In this document: piece by piece, positions 35,170 to 44,968 of the stretch
Layout: every line of letters begins with the position of its first letter
How positions within the stretch are numbered: the stretch's first letter is position 1
From: Croceibacterium salegens
GTDB taxonomy: Bacteria > Pseudomonadota > Alphaproteobacteria > Sphingomonadales > Sphingomonadaceae
Direction: 5' to 3'
Assembly (NCBI RefSeq): GCF_009827435.1
Contig: NZ_WTYM01000058.1
Location: forward strand, 1 to 64,000
Length of the DNA stretch: 64,000 nucleotides
Made by a program: the position numbers and the translations under genes
The notes under the pieces: model-generated
What the model saw: only the letters and a program-made list of their open reading frames with translations
The model's database searches: none
Told to the model about the DNA's origin: nothing

Positions 35170-35450
35170 AGATCCGTTACCTCGCCTCCGCCGCCGTCCT
35201 TGCCGCAAGCTTGACCGCGTGCGGGGGCGAGCAGGAACAACCGGCCGAAGGCGATGCCTCAGGCGAAGTGCTCCAGGGCACGATCAGCGACGACATGCTG
35301 CCGCTCGAACAATTGCAGTCGCGCGCCCCGCTCGCCGAGCCGAGTGCAGCGGTTTCGGGCGCAAGCAGCGCCGAAGGCGATGATGAGACTGCGCCCGACG
35401 AAGAAGAAGCCGCTCCCGTTCCGGAAGCTGCGGCTACTCCCGAAGAGTAA
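35157..35450 (+). CDS. Small acidic lipoprotein, unknown function
   Basis: 97 aa. Signal peptide with lipobox SLTAC (Cys22), then a low-complexity Glu/Ala/Ser-rich mature part with no fold recognised. The GTG at 35157 lies inside the end of lipB (13-base overlap) after AGGGAG, so the pair is translationally coupled. Confidence 0.65.
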   Translation: MRRLKIRYLASAAVLAASLTACGGEQEQPAEGDASGEVLQGTISDDMLPLEQLQSRAPLAEPSAAVSGASSAEGDDETAPDEEEAAPVPEAAATPEE

Positions 35451-35453
35451 GCT

Positions 35454-36320
35454 CTAAACTGCGCTTGCGAGCAGGCGCCGCGCCTGTTCGAGGTGCGGCT
35501 GGTCGATCATCCGCCCGTCAAGCTGCAGGGCGCCGACCTCGGGGTTGGCGGCGAAAGCGGCGACAATCGCCCGCGCTTCGGCGATCTCTTCGTCGCTCGG
35601 GGTGAAGGCTTCGTTGATCACCTCGACCTGCGAAGGGTGGATCGCCAGCATCCCGGCAAACCCGTCGGCACGGCTTTCCCCCGCGACCCGCCTGAGCCCG
35701 TCGAGGTCGCGGAAGTCGGCGTGCAGCGTGTCGATCGCCAGCACCTTGCTGGCATGGGCAGCGAGCAGGACCATCGAGCGGACCATGCGGAAGGTATCGG
35801 TCCAGCGGCCCTGCGCGTCGCGCTTGCGGCTCGCGCCAAGCGCAGCCGAAAGGTCTTCCGCGCCCCATGTCAGGCCGGCGAGGCGCGGCAGCTGGACCGA
35901 GGCATACCCGGGAATGCCGAGCGCGGCGGCGGGGGTCTCGCTGACCAGTGGTAGGATTCGCGTCGATCCGTGGGGCACGCCGTAGCGCCCTTCGAGTTCG
36001 TAGAGTTCCGCGGCAAGCGTCTGCAGTTCGATCGGCCCCGCGGCCTTGGGCAGCATGATCCCGGCGGGAGCGGCGGGCATGACCGCGGCAAGGTCGTCGC
36101 GCCACAGTCCGCTACTGATGGCATTGATCCGCACCCAACGCTGTGCGGTCCCGGCGCGCTCTTCGAGCCAGCTTCCGGCGGTCTGCCGGGCGTAGTACTT
36201 GGCCTGCGGCGCAACCGCATCCTCGAGGTCCACGATCACGACGTCAGCGCCCAGGTCGGCCGACTTGGCCAGCTTGTGTTCACTGTCACCGGGCACGAAC
36301 AACCAGGATCGCATCGCCAT
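35454..36320 (-). CDS. HpcH/HpaI-family CoA-ester lyase (CitE-like)
   Basis: 288 aa. TIM-barrel lyase with SWLFVPGDSEHKLAKS at the N-terminus, the DLEDAVAPQAK metal-site segment, MLPKAAG, LPLVSETPAAALG, and LAGLTWGAEDLSAALG. Relatives cleave citramalyl-, malyl- or beta-methylmalyl-CoA. The ATG at 36320 is preferred since AAAGGAG stands 8 bases before it. Stand-alone, so not part of a citrate lyase complex. Confidence 0.82.
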   Translation of the reverse strand: MAMRSWLFVPGDSEHKLAKSADLGADVVIVDLEDAVAPQAKYYARQTAGSWLEERAGTAQRWVRINAISSGLWRDDLAAVMPAAPAGIMLPKAAGPIELQTLAAELYELEGRYGVPHGSTRILPLVSETPAAALGIPGYASVQLPRLAGLTWGAEDLSAALGASRKRDAQGRWTDTFRMVRSMVLLAAHASKVLAIDTLHADFRDLDGLRRVAGESRADGFAGMLAIHPSQVEVINEAFTPSDEEIAEARAIVAAFAANPEVGALQLDGRMIDQPHLEQARRLLASAV

Positions 36321-36381
36321 CGTCCACACTCCTTTGCCGTCATCCTATAGCGTTGCCGCAACGGGCCGCTAGAGCTGGCGC

Positions 36382-37311
36382 GTGGAATCGCTGCGCAAAC
36401 CCGCCCCCTGGCTCCTTCTCGCCATGCTGCTCGCGGGCAATGCCGCGCTGGCGCTAGGCCCCTATTTCGTGCGTCTCGCCGATACCGGTCCGGTCTCGGC
36501 CGGGTTCTGGCGCGTCACGCTGGCGCTGCCCTTGCTCTTCCTTTTCGCCCGGGTGCAGGAAGGGCCGAAGCCGCCGCCGGTGCCGCGCAAAATCGCGCTG
36601 GCCATCGCGCTCGGCGGTATCCTGTTCGCGCTCGATATTGCCAGCTGGCACATCGGTATCGGCTTCACGCGGCTCGGCAACTCTGCGCTGTTCGGCAATT
36701 CGGGCAGCCTGATCCTGATGGTCTGGGGTTTCGTGCTGTTCCGCCGCTGGCCCGCCGGGCGCGAGTGGTCGGCTATCCTCGCTGCCCTGACCGGGACGGC
36801 GATCCTGCTCGGGCGCAGCTTCGAGATTTCGCTCGAGACGCTGACCGGCGACCTGTTCTGCCTGATCGCCGGAATCCTCTACGCCGGGTACCTGCTGCTG
36901 CTGCAGGATGCACGCAAGGGAATGGGTTCGTGGCGGCTGCTCGCACGTTCGACGCTGGCCAGCGCGCCGGTGCTGCTCGTGGTCGCACTGCTGCACGGCG
37001 AGCCCGTCTGGCCGCACAACTGGGGGCCGGTGGTCGCGCTGGCGATCTCGAGCCAGGTCGTCGGGCAGGGACTCTTGGTGTTTTCGCTGCGGCACTTCCC
37101 GCCACTGGCCATCGGACTGGCGCTGTTGACCCAGCCCGCGGTGGCCGCCCTCGCCGGGTGGCTGGCCTTCGGCGAGACGCTGGCACCGATCGACGTGTTC
37201 GGTATGGCACTGCTGGCTGCGGCGCTCGCGGTTGCCCGTGCAGCAGGGGAATCGACGCCGTCCGAAGCGCCTGATAAATCGGCGGCCCAGGAGCGAGAAT
37301 CCGGGCGATAG
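36382..37311 (+). CDS. EamA-family (DMT) transporter
   Basis: 309 aa, ten predicted helices in two EamA repeats (roughly 10-145 and 155-285), with GPYFVRLADTGPVSAGFWRVTLALP and PPLAIGLALLTQPAVAALAGWLAFGETL. Probably a metabolite or amino-acid exporter. It starts with GTG at 36382. The hydrophilic tail after residue 285 is not conserved. No clue to the substrate. Confidence 0.8.
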   Translation: MESLRKPAPWLLLAMLLAGNAALALGPYFVRLADTGPVSAGFWRVTLALPLLFLFARVQEGPKPPPVPRKIALAIALGGILFALDIASWHIGIGFTRLGNSALFGNSGSLILMVWGFVLFRRWPAGREWSAILAALTGTAILLGRSFEISLETLTGDLFCLIAGILYAGYLLLLQDARKGMGSWRLLARSTLASAPVLLVVALLHGEPVWPHNWGPVVALAISSQVVGQGLLVFSLRHFPPLAIGLALLTQPAVAALAGWLAFGETLAPIDVFGMALLAAALAVARAAGESTPSEAPDKSAAQERESGR

Positions 37312-37338
37312 TCGTACCCGGACAATGGGGGGGAAATC

Positions 37339-38571
37339 ATGCACCAAGACGCCAAGTCCGCGGGCTGGGATACCGGCTACGAATGGAAGATCATCCTTGT
37401 CCTTAGCCTGACGTTCGGCCTCGTGGGGCTCGACCGGTTCATCCTGCCGGTGCTCTTCCCCGCCTTCATGGACGAGCTCGGCCTGACCTACGCCGACCTC
37501 GGCAACCTCGTCGGCATCCTCGCGGTGTTCTGGGGCGTTTCGGCCTTCGCCATGGGCTTCCTTTCCGACAAGGTCGGGCGGCGCAAGGTGCTGATCCCTG
37601 CGGTCATCGTCTTTTCGCTCATGTCCGCCCTTTCGGGCGTGGTCGGCGGGCTCGTCAGCCTGTTGCTGGTCCGCGCGATCATGGGTTTGGCGGAAGGACC
37701 GGTCGCCTCGATCGGCGTCGCGGTGGCAGTCGAGGCCAGCCACCCCAAGCGGCGCGGCATGAACAACGGCATCTTCCAGTGCATGATCTCGCTAATGGGC
37801 AATGCCGTCGGTCCGATCATCGCCACCCAACTGCTCCTCGTGACCGACTGGCGGGCGGTGTTCATGCTCGTCGGCGTTCCCGGCCTGATCATGGCCGCGG
37901 TGATGTATTTCCTCGTTCGCGAGCCCGCGTGCACCGTCGCCGTGGAGGGCGCACCTCTGGTGGCGCGGCCGAGCTTCGTCGACCTGTTCCGGCACCGCAA
38001 CGTGCCGCTCGCCATGCTCACGCTGATGTGCGCCATGGGCGGAATATTCGTGATGGGCGCGATGATGCCCAGCTACCTCACCGACTACCTCAAGCTGTCG
38101 ATCCAGGACATGGGCTTCGTCACCTCGGCGATCGGCTTCGGCGGCGCGCTTGGCCAGTTCGCCATGCCCACCGTGTCGGACTTCATCGGCCGCAAGCTCT
38201 CGACGCTGCTGTCCTATATCCTCGCCGCGGTCTTCACCTACCTGTTCGCGCAGGCCGGGGCGGACGACCTGACGACGCTGTTCTGGTTGCTGTTCTTCGC
38301 CGCATTGTTCAACTTCTCCGCGCTGGCGACGCTCGCCGGGCCGGTCGCGGCGGAAGCGGCCCCGGCTGGAATGATCGCTTCGGTAGCCGGGCTGGTGATT
38401 GGCGCGGGCGAAGTGTTCGGCGGCGGCGTGGCCCCGGCAATCGCCGGACAAATCGCCGGTTCGAGCGGAATCCAGAACGTGTTCCCGTTCGTGATCGCCA
38501 GCCTCGTGCTCGGCTTCGTGATTGCGCTGTTCCTGCGCGAGACCGCGCCGCGCAAGACCGGCGCGGTTTAG
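37339..38571 (+). CDS. MFS transporter, aromatic/carboxylate symporter-like
   Basis: 410 aa, twelve predicted helices: LVGLDRFILPVLFPAFMDELGLTYADLG, the MFS loop FLSDKVGRRKVL, RAIMGLAEGPVASIGVAVAVEASHPKRRGMNNG, and the second-half loop DFIGRKLST. A G-rich ribosome binding site precedes ATG 37339. Substrate cannot be told. It lies 27 bases after the EamA gene and may share its transcript. Confidence 0.82.
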   Translation: MHQDAKSAGWDTGYEWKIILVLSLTFGLVGLDRFILPVLFPAFMDELGLTYADLGNLVGILAVFWGVSAFAMGFLSDKVGRRKVLIPAVIVFSLMSALSGVVGGLVSLLLVRAIMGLAEGPVASIGVAVAVEASHPKRRGMNNGIFQCMISLMGNAVGPIIATQLLLVTDWRAVFMLVGVPGLIMAAVMYFLVREPACTVAVEGAPLVARPSFVDLFRHRNVPLAMLTLMCAMGGIFVMGAMMPSYLTDYLKLSIQDMGFVTSAIGFGGALGQFAMPTVSDFIGRKLSTLLSYILAAVFTYLFAQAGADDLTTLFWLLFFAALFNFSALATLAGPVAAEAAPAGMIASVAGLVIGAGEVFGGGVAPAIAGQIAGSSGIQNVFPFVIASLVLGFVIALFLRETAPRKTGAV

Positions 38572-38635
38572 CCATCTGGGGGAGGTGACGGCACAGGCCG
38601 GCGCTGGTAGTCCGTGGGGATCAGGGAGATCCCGA

Positions 38636-40414
38636 ATGAAATCCACGACCTTCGCCGCCGGTTTCGCTGCCGCCCTCCTCGCCGGATGCAGCACCGTTCC
38701 CGGCGCCTCGCCGGACGTTGCCGCCACTGCCACCGCCAGCGATGCCAATGCCGCCTTCGCGGAAATCGGCACGCGCTACATCGACGCCTACGCCGCGCTC
38801 GACCCGGTCGCCGCCACCGCGCTGGGCGAGCACTCGCACGATGCCGAATTGCCGGCGATCGGCCCCGAGGCGCGCAGTTACGAAGCGTCGGTCTATCGCG
38901 GACTGCTTGCCGACCTGGCGAGGATCGACCCTGCCGGGCTGACGCGCGACAACCAGGTCGATTATGCGATGCTCAAGAACGAGCTCGAATACCAGTTGTG
39001 GCTGATCGAAGTGTTGCGGACCTGGGCGTCAGACCCCCGCCGCTACAACGACACCGCGACAAACTCGATCTACTTCCTGATCGCCCGCGACTTCGCTCCG
39101 TGGCCGGAGCGGTTCGACAACATCGTCTCGCGGATGGAGAAGATCCCGGCGTACCTCAGGGCATCGCGCGACCAGATCGATCCATCGCGCGTTTCGAAGA
39201 TCAGCGCCGAAACGCTGTCGCGGCAGAACTCGGGCATCCTCGATATCGTCGATGCCGCGCTGCTGCCGGAAGTCGAGCGCAGCGGCGTTCCGCGCAGCCG
39301 CTTCGACGCCGCGCTCGGCGCGCTGAAAACGGCGGTGGCCGACCAGCAGAAGTGGATCGACGACGTGCTGGTGCCGAACGCCAAGGGCGACTTCCGCCTC
39401 GGGCCTGATCTTTACGACCGGAAGATGAAGTTCAGCCTGCAAAGTGACATGACCCGCACCGAGCTCAAGGCCAAGGCGCAGGCCGCCTATGGCGAGGCAC
39501 GCTCGCAGATGGAGGACGTCGCGCGGACCTTCCCCGACTGCGCGACCGGCTCGCAGCAGGCGGTGATTGAGTGCGCTCTCGCCAAGACCTATGCCAATCG
39601 CCCGGCGCGCGATGCGGTGTTCGACGCGGCACGCGAGACGCTGGCCACGGCGACCGAATTCACCCGCGAAAAAGGCCTCGTCGGAATGCCAACCGGACCG
39701 GTGAAGGTCATCGCAATGCCCAAGTTCGAGCAGGGCGTGTCGGTGGCCTACGACAGCGCTCCCGGCGCGCTCGAGCGCGACCAGCCCAACTTCTACGCCA
39801 TCAGCCCGATCCCCGACGACTGGACCGACGAGCAGGCCGACAGCTTCCTCAGGGAATACAACACCTACATGCTGCACGAACTCTCGATCCACGAGGGTGT
39901 GCCGGGTCATTACCTGCAGGGCGACCACGCCGGGCGCAACACCGACGTCCTGCGCGCCGTGCTGCAGTCGAGCCCGTTTGCAGAGGGCTGGGCGGTCTAC
40001 ACCGAACGCCTGATGGCCGAGCATGACTACCTCGGCGGGCGGGCCACGGTCGAGGGGCGGCTGTTCGAGCTGACGATGCTCAAGATGCGGCTCCGCACGA
40101 TCGTCAACACGCTGCTCGACATCGGCATCCAGACCGAAGGCATGAACCGCGACGAGGCGATGAAGCTAATGATGGAAGGCGCCTTCCAGCAGGAGCGCGA
40201 GGCGGCCGGCAAATGGGTCCGCGCGCAGCTCTCCTCGGTCCAGTTGCTGAGCTACTTCACCGGCTACGAGGAACACCTGGCGTTGCGCGAAGAGGCCAAG
40301 CAACGCTGGGGCGCAAACTACGACGAGCGCAAGTACCACGACGCCGTGCTGAGCTTCGGCACCCCTCCGGTGAAGTACGCGCGGGCGCTACTGTTCGATA
40401 TTCCGGTGCAGTAG
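38636..40414 (+). CDS. DUF885 family lipoprotein, putative metallopeptidase
   Basis: 592 aa. A lipobox LLAGC near residue 18 marks it as a lipoprotein of the cell envelope. The DUF885 hallmark HEGVPGHYLQGDHA, with a downstream Glu-rich GWAVYTERLMAE, resembles a HExxH-like zinc peptidase site. DUF885 proteins are regarded as carboxypeptidase-like. The start at 38636 follows AGGGAGA. Confidence 0.8.
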   Translation: MKSTTFAAGFAAALLAGCSTVPGASPDVAATATASDANAAFAEIGTRYIDAYAALDPVAATALGEHSHDAELPAIGPEARSYEASVYRGLLADLARIDPAGLTRDNQVDYAMLKNELEYQLWLIEVLRTWASDPRRYNDTATNSIYFLIARDFAPWPERFDNIVSRMEKIPAYLRASRDQIDPSRVSKISAETLSRQNSGILDIVDAALLPEVERSGVPRSRFDAALGALKTAVADQQKWIDDVLVPNAKGDFRLGPDLYDRKMKFSLQSDMTRTELKAKAQAAYGEARSQMEDVARTFPDCATGSQQAVIECALAKTYANRPARDAVFDAARETLATATEFTREKGLVGMPTGPVKVIAMPKFEQGVSVAYDSAPGALERDQPNFYAISPIPDDWTDEQADSFLREYNTYMLHELSIHEGVPGHYLQGDHAGRNTDVLRAVLQSSPFAEGWAVYTERLMAEHDYLGGRATVEGRLFELTMLKMRLRTIVNTLLDIGIQTEGMNRDEAMKLMMEGAFQQEREAAGKWVRAQLSSVQLLSYFTGYEEHLALREEAKQRWGANYDERKYHDAVLSFGTPPVKYARALLFDIPVQ

Positions 40415-40718
40415 GAGAATCACGGACAAGCCGCTGCCGCAGAACATCAGAAGGATTCGCCTGGGGTTGGACCGTCAACCAGCGGCTTAAGCGGAACCGC
40501 ATCGACAGGCCGCGCATGATCCAATCCGGGAAGATAGTAAGAATTGAAATTAAATTGCGGCATGTCTCAAAAAGCCTGTCCGACTAGTCCCTTTGGCTCA
40601 TTGACCGGGGGCAAGTCACGGTTACCCCTTTGCTTCTTGGGAACCCGCCGGGGCACCTCGTTCCACTGAATGAGGGTTTGGCAAAGCCGCTCCGGCCACC
40701 AATTGCAAAGGGGCACAC
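40415..40718. other. Leader region upstream of the serralysin gene, no gene
   Basis: About 300 bases. Nine-base arms AAGCCGCTG / CAGCGGCTT lie about 50 bases apart near its left side. The stretch 40541-40570 is AT-rich and could hold a promoter, but no consensus boxes were clear. No coding signal was seen. Confidence 0.45.
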
Positions 40719-42305
40719 ATGGCGAAGAAGGTGGATTCAGCAATCGAGGATAGCAAGCAGGTGGTCCGTCCCGGACCGCAGTTGAGCCTATCCGACCCGA
40801 CCGACTTCGGCGTGGGTCCGGTCGACTACAATCTCGATGACTATGGCGGACTGGGCTACTTCTATCGCGGCAAGCCAGTCGCCGACCTTGCCGGCGTCGT
40901 GGACCACATCGACAGCGGCGCGTCGCAGGACGTTTCCGACGGCGTAATCACCTACGCGTTCTTCGATCATGTCCATGCGCTCGGCCAGAACAACAATCCG
41001 CACCTCGGCGAAGGTGCTGGCTACACGCCGTTCAGCGAGGCGCAGAAGGACACCGCCCGCGACAGCGTGGGCCAGTGGGATGATCTGATTGCGCCGACAT
41101 TCGTCGAAGTCGAACCCGGGCCCGGCGCGAGCACGTGGGGGCAGAATGCCGCCGACATCTGGCTCGCCAACACCTCGACGGGGCCGGCACAGGCCTGGGC
41201 CTATTACCCGGGGTATTCGCAACAGTATGCGCGCATCTCGGGCGACGTGTGGATCGCCGATCCGGCCTACAACGGTTCGAACCTATGGCTCGAATTCAAC
41301 GGCTACGGCGCCACCACGCTAATCCACGAACTGGGCCACACGATCGGCCTGAGCCACCCCGGCGCCTACAACGGCGCGGCTGCCACAACCTATCTGGGCC
41401 AGGCCGAATACGCGCAGGATTCGGAGCAGTATTCGATCATGTCGTACTGGGCTCCGGCCGAGACGGGCGCCAACGTGCTGAACTGGGGCCTGCTGTTCTA
41501 CGGCAACGCGCAGACCCCGATGCTGCACGACGTGTACGTGGCGCAGCAGAAGTACGGTGCGGACCTGACCACGCGCACGGGCGACACGGTCTACGGCTTC
41601 AACTCGAATGCCGACCGCGACGTGTTCCACTTCGACCTCAACGAGTGGCCAAACGTGACCATCTGGGATGCGGGCGGAAACGACACGCTCGACTTCTCCG
41701 ACTTCTACGGCGGCACGGTCATCAACCTCAACGACGGCCAGTTCTCGTCGGGCGGAATGGGCGCGCCGAGCGCGGCCGAGGTCAATGCGGCTCGTGTCGA
41801 TCTTTACGACAGGACCGGCCTTTACGCACCGCCGACTACCGACGCTTCGATCACCGCCACGCTGGCCGCCTTCCAGGCCAATGCGGCCGCGAAGATCGGC
41901 GGCGACTTCGGATGGGGCGGGGTGCTCGCTACCGAGTACAACAACATCTCGATTGCCTACGGCGCCGAGATCGAGAACGCGATCGGCTCTGCTTATCGCG
42001 ACATCATCGTCACCAACGAGCAGGACAACGTGCTGACCGGCAACGCCGGCGCGGACGTGTTCATTTTCCAGGACGGCCACAACTACGTGACCGAGACGTT
42101 CGAGAACGGCGGCTTCGACACGATCACCGATTTCGATGTGGGGGTGGATATCGTTGACCTGAGATACCTCGGGTTCAACGTCGACTCCGACGTTTACGTG
42201 TCCGGGAATGTCCTCGGCATCGTTATCGACGGGGACGGTTCGATCGACCAGTCCATCGCCTTCGCCAACTTGGCGGGTGTGCCGTTTGGCGACATCTACG
42301 TCTGA
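40719..42305 (+). CDS. Serralysin-type M10 metalloprotease
   Basis: 528 aa. The metzincin zinc site HELGHTIGLSH (His203, Glu204, His207, His213) is followed by the Met-turn SIMSY (Met241). The C-terminal part carries a few RTX-like turns (GGNDTLDFS, LTGNAGADVFIF) and the beta-roll ending typical of type I secretion substrates; there is no N-terminal signal peptide. It is therefore an exported zinc endopeptidase. No ABC exporter or membrane-fusion gene is adjacent. A strong terminator follows. Confidence 0.9.
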   Translation: MAKKVDSAIEDSKQVVRPGPQLSLSDPTDFGVGPVDYNLDDYGGLGYFYRGKPVADLAGVVDHIDSGASQDVSDGVITYAFFDHVHALGQNNNPHLGEGAGYTPFSEAQKDTARDSVGQWDDLIAPTFVEVEPGPGASTWGQNAADIWLANTSTGPAQAWAYYPGYSQQYARISGDVWIADPAYNGSNLWLEFNGYGATTLIHELGHTIGLSHPGAYNGAAATTYLGQAEYAQDSEQYSIMSYWAPAETGANVLNWGLLFYGNAQTPMLHDVYVAQQKYGADLTTRTGDTVYGFNSNADRDVFHFDLNEWPNVTIWDAGGNDTLDFSDFYGGTVINLNDGQFSSGGMGAPSAAEVNAARVDLYDRTGLYAPPTTDASITATLAAFQANAAAKIGGDFGWGGVLATEYNNISIAYGAEIENAIGSAYRDIIVTNEQDNVLTGNAGADVFIFQDGHNYVTETFENGGFDTITDFDVGVDIVDLRYLGFNVDSDVYVSGNVLGIVIDGDGSIDQSIAFANLAGVPFGDIYV

Positions 42306-42327
42306 TACGATCGCGGCTTGAATATAG

Positions 42328-42357
42328 GGCACCGCCGATGCTTCGGCGGTGCCTTTT
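42328..42357 (+). terminator. Rho-independent terminator after the serralysin gene
   Basis: A perfect 11-base stem GGCACCGCCGA / TCGGCGGTGCC (42328-42338 and 42343-42353) with a TGCT loop is followed by TTTTG. It lies 22 bases past the protease stop and separates it from the convergent nadA gene. Confidence 0.88.
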
Positions 42358-42399
42358 GTTTCGACGTCGGTAATCGAAGCAACTTACGGTGCCGATGGA

Positions 42400-43386
42400 T
42401 CAAATCCGCCCCAGGTCGCCCTTGCCGACGGTGCCGCTGGCCATTTCCAGCATCCGGTCGAGGCTCTGTTTGGCTTTCAGCCGCAGCCCCTCCTCGATTT
42501 CGATGCGCGGTTCGAGGTCGCGGAGGCAGGCGTAGAGCTTCTCCATCGTGTTGAGCGCCATGTACGGACAAATGTTGCAATTGCAGTTTCCGTCCGCTCC
42601 GGGCGCCCCGATGAAGCGCTTCATCGGCAGCGCTTTTTCCATCTGGTGGATGATGTGAGGCTCGGTCGCGACGATCAGCGTGTCGCCGGGCATCGTCTTG
42701 GCGTAGTTGAGGATGCCGCTGGTCGAGCCGACGTAATCGGCGTGGTCGATGATCGTCGGCGGGCATTCCGGGTGCGCGGCCACGGGAGCGCCTGGATTTT
42801 GCGCCTTGAGCTTGAGCAGCTCCTTCTCGCTGAACGCCTCGTGGACGATGCACACGCCCGGCCAGAGCAGCATGTCGCGCCCGAACTTGCGGTTGAGATA
42901 GCCGCCAAGGTGACGGTCGGGGCCGAAAATGATCGGCTGGTCTTTTGGAATCTGGCTGATGATCGTCTCGGCGCTGGAGCTGGTGACGATGATATCCGAC
43001 AGGGCTTTCACCTCGGTCGAACAGTTGATGTAGGTCAGCGCGACGTGGTCGGGATGCGCCTCGCGGAAGGCCTTGAACTTCTGCGGCGGGCATGAGTCCT
43101 CGAGGCTGCAGCCGGCGTCCATGTCGGGCAGCACGACGATCTTCTCTGGGGAGAGGATCTTCGCCGTATCGGCCATGAACTTGACCCCGCAGAAGGCGAT
43201 GACATCGGCGTCGGTATCGGCCGCCTTCCGGCTCAGTTCGAGACTGTCGCCGACGAAATCGGCGAGGTCCTGCAGCTCCGGTTTCTGGTAGTAATGCGCC
43301 AGGATGACGGCGTTGCGCTCCTTGCGCAGCCGGTCGATCTCGGCGCGCAGCTCGGTGCCGGTGGGGTTCTTCGTCTCGATGCTCAT
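42400..43386 (-). CDS. nadA: Quinolinate synthase
   Basis: 328 aa. It condenses iminoaspartate and dihydroxyacetone phosphate to quinolinate in NAD synthesis, with a [4Fe-4S] cluster. Seen are ILAHYYQKPELQDLADFVGDSLELSR, CGVKFMADTAKIL, DMDAGCSLEDSC, YINCSTEVKAL, HPECPP and CNCNICPYM, which contain the cluster cysteines. The ATG at 43386 gives the usual N-terminus. nadB and nadC are not in the window. Confidence 0.95.
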   Translation of the reverse strand: MSIETKNPTGTELRAEIDRLRKERNAVILAHYYQKPELQDLADFVGDSLELSRKAADTDADVIAFCGVKFMADTAKILSPEKIVVLPDMDAGCSLEDSCPPQKFKAFREAHPDHVALTYINCSTEVKALSDIIVTSSSAETIISQIPKDQPIIFGPDRHLGGYLNRKFGRDMLLWPGVCIVHEAFSEKELLKLKAQNPGAPVAAHPECPPTIIDHADYVGSTSGILNYAKTMPGDTLIVATEPHIIHQMEKALPMKRFIGAPGADGNCNCNICPYMALNTMEKLYACLRDLEPRIEIEEGLRLKAKQSLDRMLEMASGTVGKGDLGRI

Positions 43387-43434
43387 GACTCTACCAACCT
43401 TCCGCGGCCCAGATGGCTCCGCGAAGGCCGGCAA

Positions 43435-44151
43435 TCAACCCGAAAGCGCGTTGGCGTAAGCGACGACGGGCGGAAGGTTGGCGGCGGCGAAGGCCAGCAC
43501 GACCCACCCGACCAGCGTTCCCGCGCTCCAGTAATGCGCCGGGTGGACCTTGCCGTGTACGCGCTTGTCGAAGGCCATGGCGGCGCCGATGTAGCACAGC
43601 AGGATGACGAGAATCAGCCACATGCCGCGCTGATCGAACAGAATCGGCAGCACCAGACGGCCCCAGGCGACCGCGATCAGCTGGACCATCGCTCCGAACA
43701 TCAGCCTTTTGTGCCAGTCGGACCGGGCGCGCAATCGTAACGCGTTCCACGCAAGGCCGGCGAAGGCAACGATGTTGAACCAGTCCATCACCAGGAAAAA
43801 GTTCGGGGTGAAGAACGGCGGCAGGCGGTGCGCAGCGATGACCCAGATCGTCACCACCAGCCCGACCACGACAATCCATACGCTCCACGCCGCGGCCAGC
43901 ACCCCGAGCTGGCGATGCCCGGCCAGGGCGCCGCGATAGACGAGATAGTTCTGCGCCACGTAGAGCGCGACCCAGGTCGACATCGAGACCGCATGGACGT
44001 GGACCCACCACGGCGAGGCGAAGCTCGAAGCGCCGATGGCGAAGAAGAACCCGAACCCGGCCACGCAGGTCATCAGGATCGCCAGCGACATGTAGAAATA
44101 GAACGCCCGCTCGCGCTGGATGGGTGGGGTCTCGATCGCTGCAGTGGCCAT
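43435..44151 (-). CDS. Polytopic membrane protein, paralog 1
   Basis: 238 aa, about seven hydrophobic helices. Conserved His in SPWWVHVHAVSMSTW, GHRQLG and SDWHKRLM recall heme- or quinone-linked membrane proteins, but no family could be named with confidence. It is a paralog of the gene immediately upstream on the same strand; the 14-base spacing suggests co-transcription. Confidence 0.6.
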   Translation of the reverse strand: MATAAIETPPIQRERAFYFYMSLAILMTCVAGFGFFFAIGASSFASPWWVHVHAVSMSTWVALYVAQNYLVYRGALAGHRQLGVLAAAWSVWIVVVGLVVTIWVIAAHRLPPFFTPNFFLVMDWFNIVAFAGLAWNALRLRARSDWHKRLMFGAMVQLIAVAWGRLVLPILFDQRGMWLILVILLCYIGAAMAFDKRVHGKVHPAHYWSAGTLVGWVVLAFAAANLPPVVAYANALSG

Positions 44152-44165
44152 GGGAAACGGACCGT

Positions 44166-44885
44166 CTATCGGGGGGCCGGGGCAAGGCCGTTCGCGAAAG
44201 CGGCGAACGGGGCAAGAAGTGGCAGCGTGCCGATCAGGGAGCCCATCAGGGCCGCCGCGACGAGACCGAAGAGCCAGGCCGGATGGACGCGCCGGTGGAT
44301 CGCGTAATCGCCCGTCATTGCAATCGCGATGACGGCCATGATGTAGAGCGTGAAGGTGGTGTTGGTGCGCGCACCGAACATGATCAGCGTGCGGCCATAA
44401 GCCGGCGCGGCGAGGCAGATCGTCGCGCACATCATCAGCCGCTTGTGCCAGTCGCTGCGCTTGCGCAGGCGGAACGCAGCGAGGAACAGCACCGCGAAGG
44501 CGAGAATGTTCATCCAGTTGAGTGCGAGCGATTCCGGCCGGTCGAACGGACGGTTTCGCTCCGTGACGACTTCGTACCAGCCGACGAACATCCCGACCGC
44601 GACAATCCAGCAGGCATAGAGCGCGCCGAGCATGCCGAGCCGCCGGTGCGCCGCGATGTCACCGCGCACCACCAGCGTGTTCTGCAGCACGAAGAAGCCG
44701 AGCCAGCCGACCATGGTCAGCGCATGGACGTGAACCCACCACGGCGAGGCGAAGGTCGAGATGCCGGCGTACTTGAAATAGCCGAAGCCGACGACAGCGT
44801 TGGCGACCAGCAGCAGGGCCATGAAAAGGAACCACCGCCGCTCGCGCGTCACTATCCCAGTGTACTCGGATACTAGAGTCGCCAT
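44166..44885 (-). CDS. Polytopic membrane protein, paralog 2
   Basis: 239 aa, about seven hydrophobic helices, sharing with its downstream neighbour the signatures FASPWWVHVHALTMVGW, AAHRRLGMLGALYACWIV, and RSDWHKRLMM. Function not recognised. Tandem duplication is clear from the shared spacing of His motifs. Confidence 0.6.
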   Translation of the reverse strand: MATLVSEYTGIVTRERRWFLFMALLLVANAVVGFGYFKYAGISTFASPWWVHVHALTMVGWLGFFVLQNTLVVRGDIAAHRRLGMLGALYACWIVAVGMFVGWYEVVTERNRPFDRPESLALNWMNILAFAVLFLAAFRLRKRSDWHKRLMMCATICLAAPAYGRTLIMFGARTNTTFTLYIMAVIAIAMTGDYAIHRRVHPAWLFGLVAAALMGSLIGTLPLLAPFAAFANGLAPAPR

Positions 44886-44968
44886 AGGCTCGATCCCCCG
44901 ATAAGCCCGTCTTCCCGCGGCAAAGAGCCTCAGGTCGCGAACCGAGTCAATCGGAGACGAGCCCGGCG

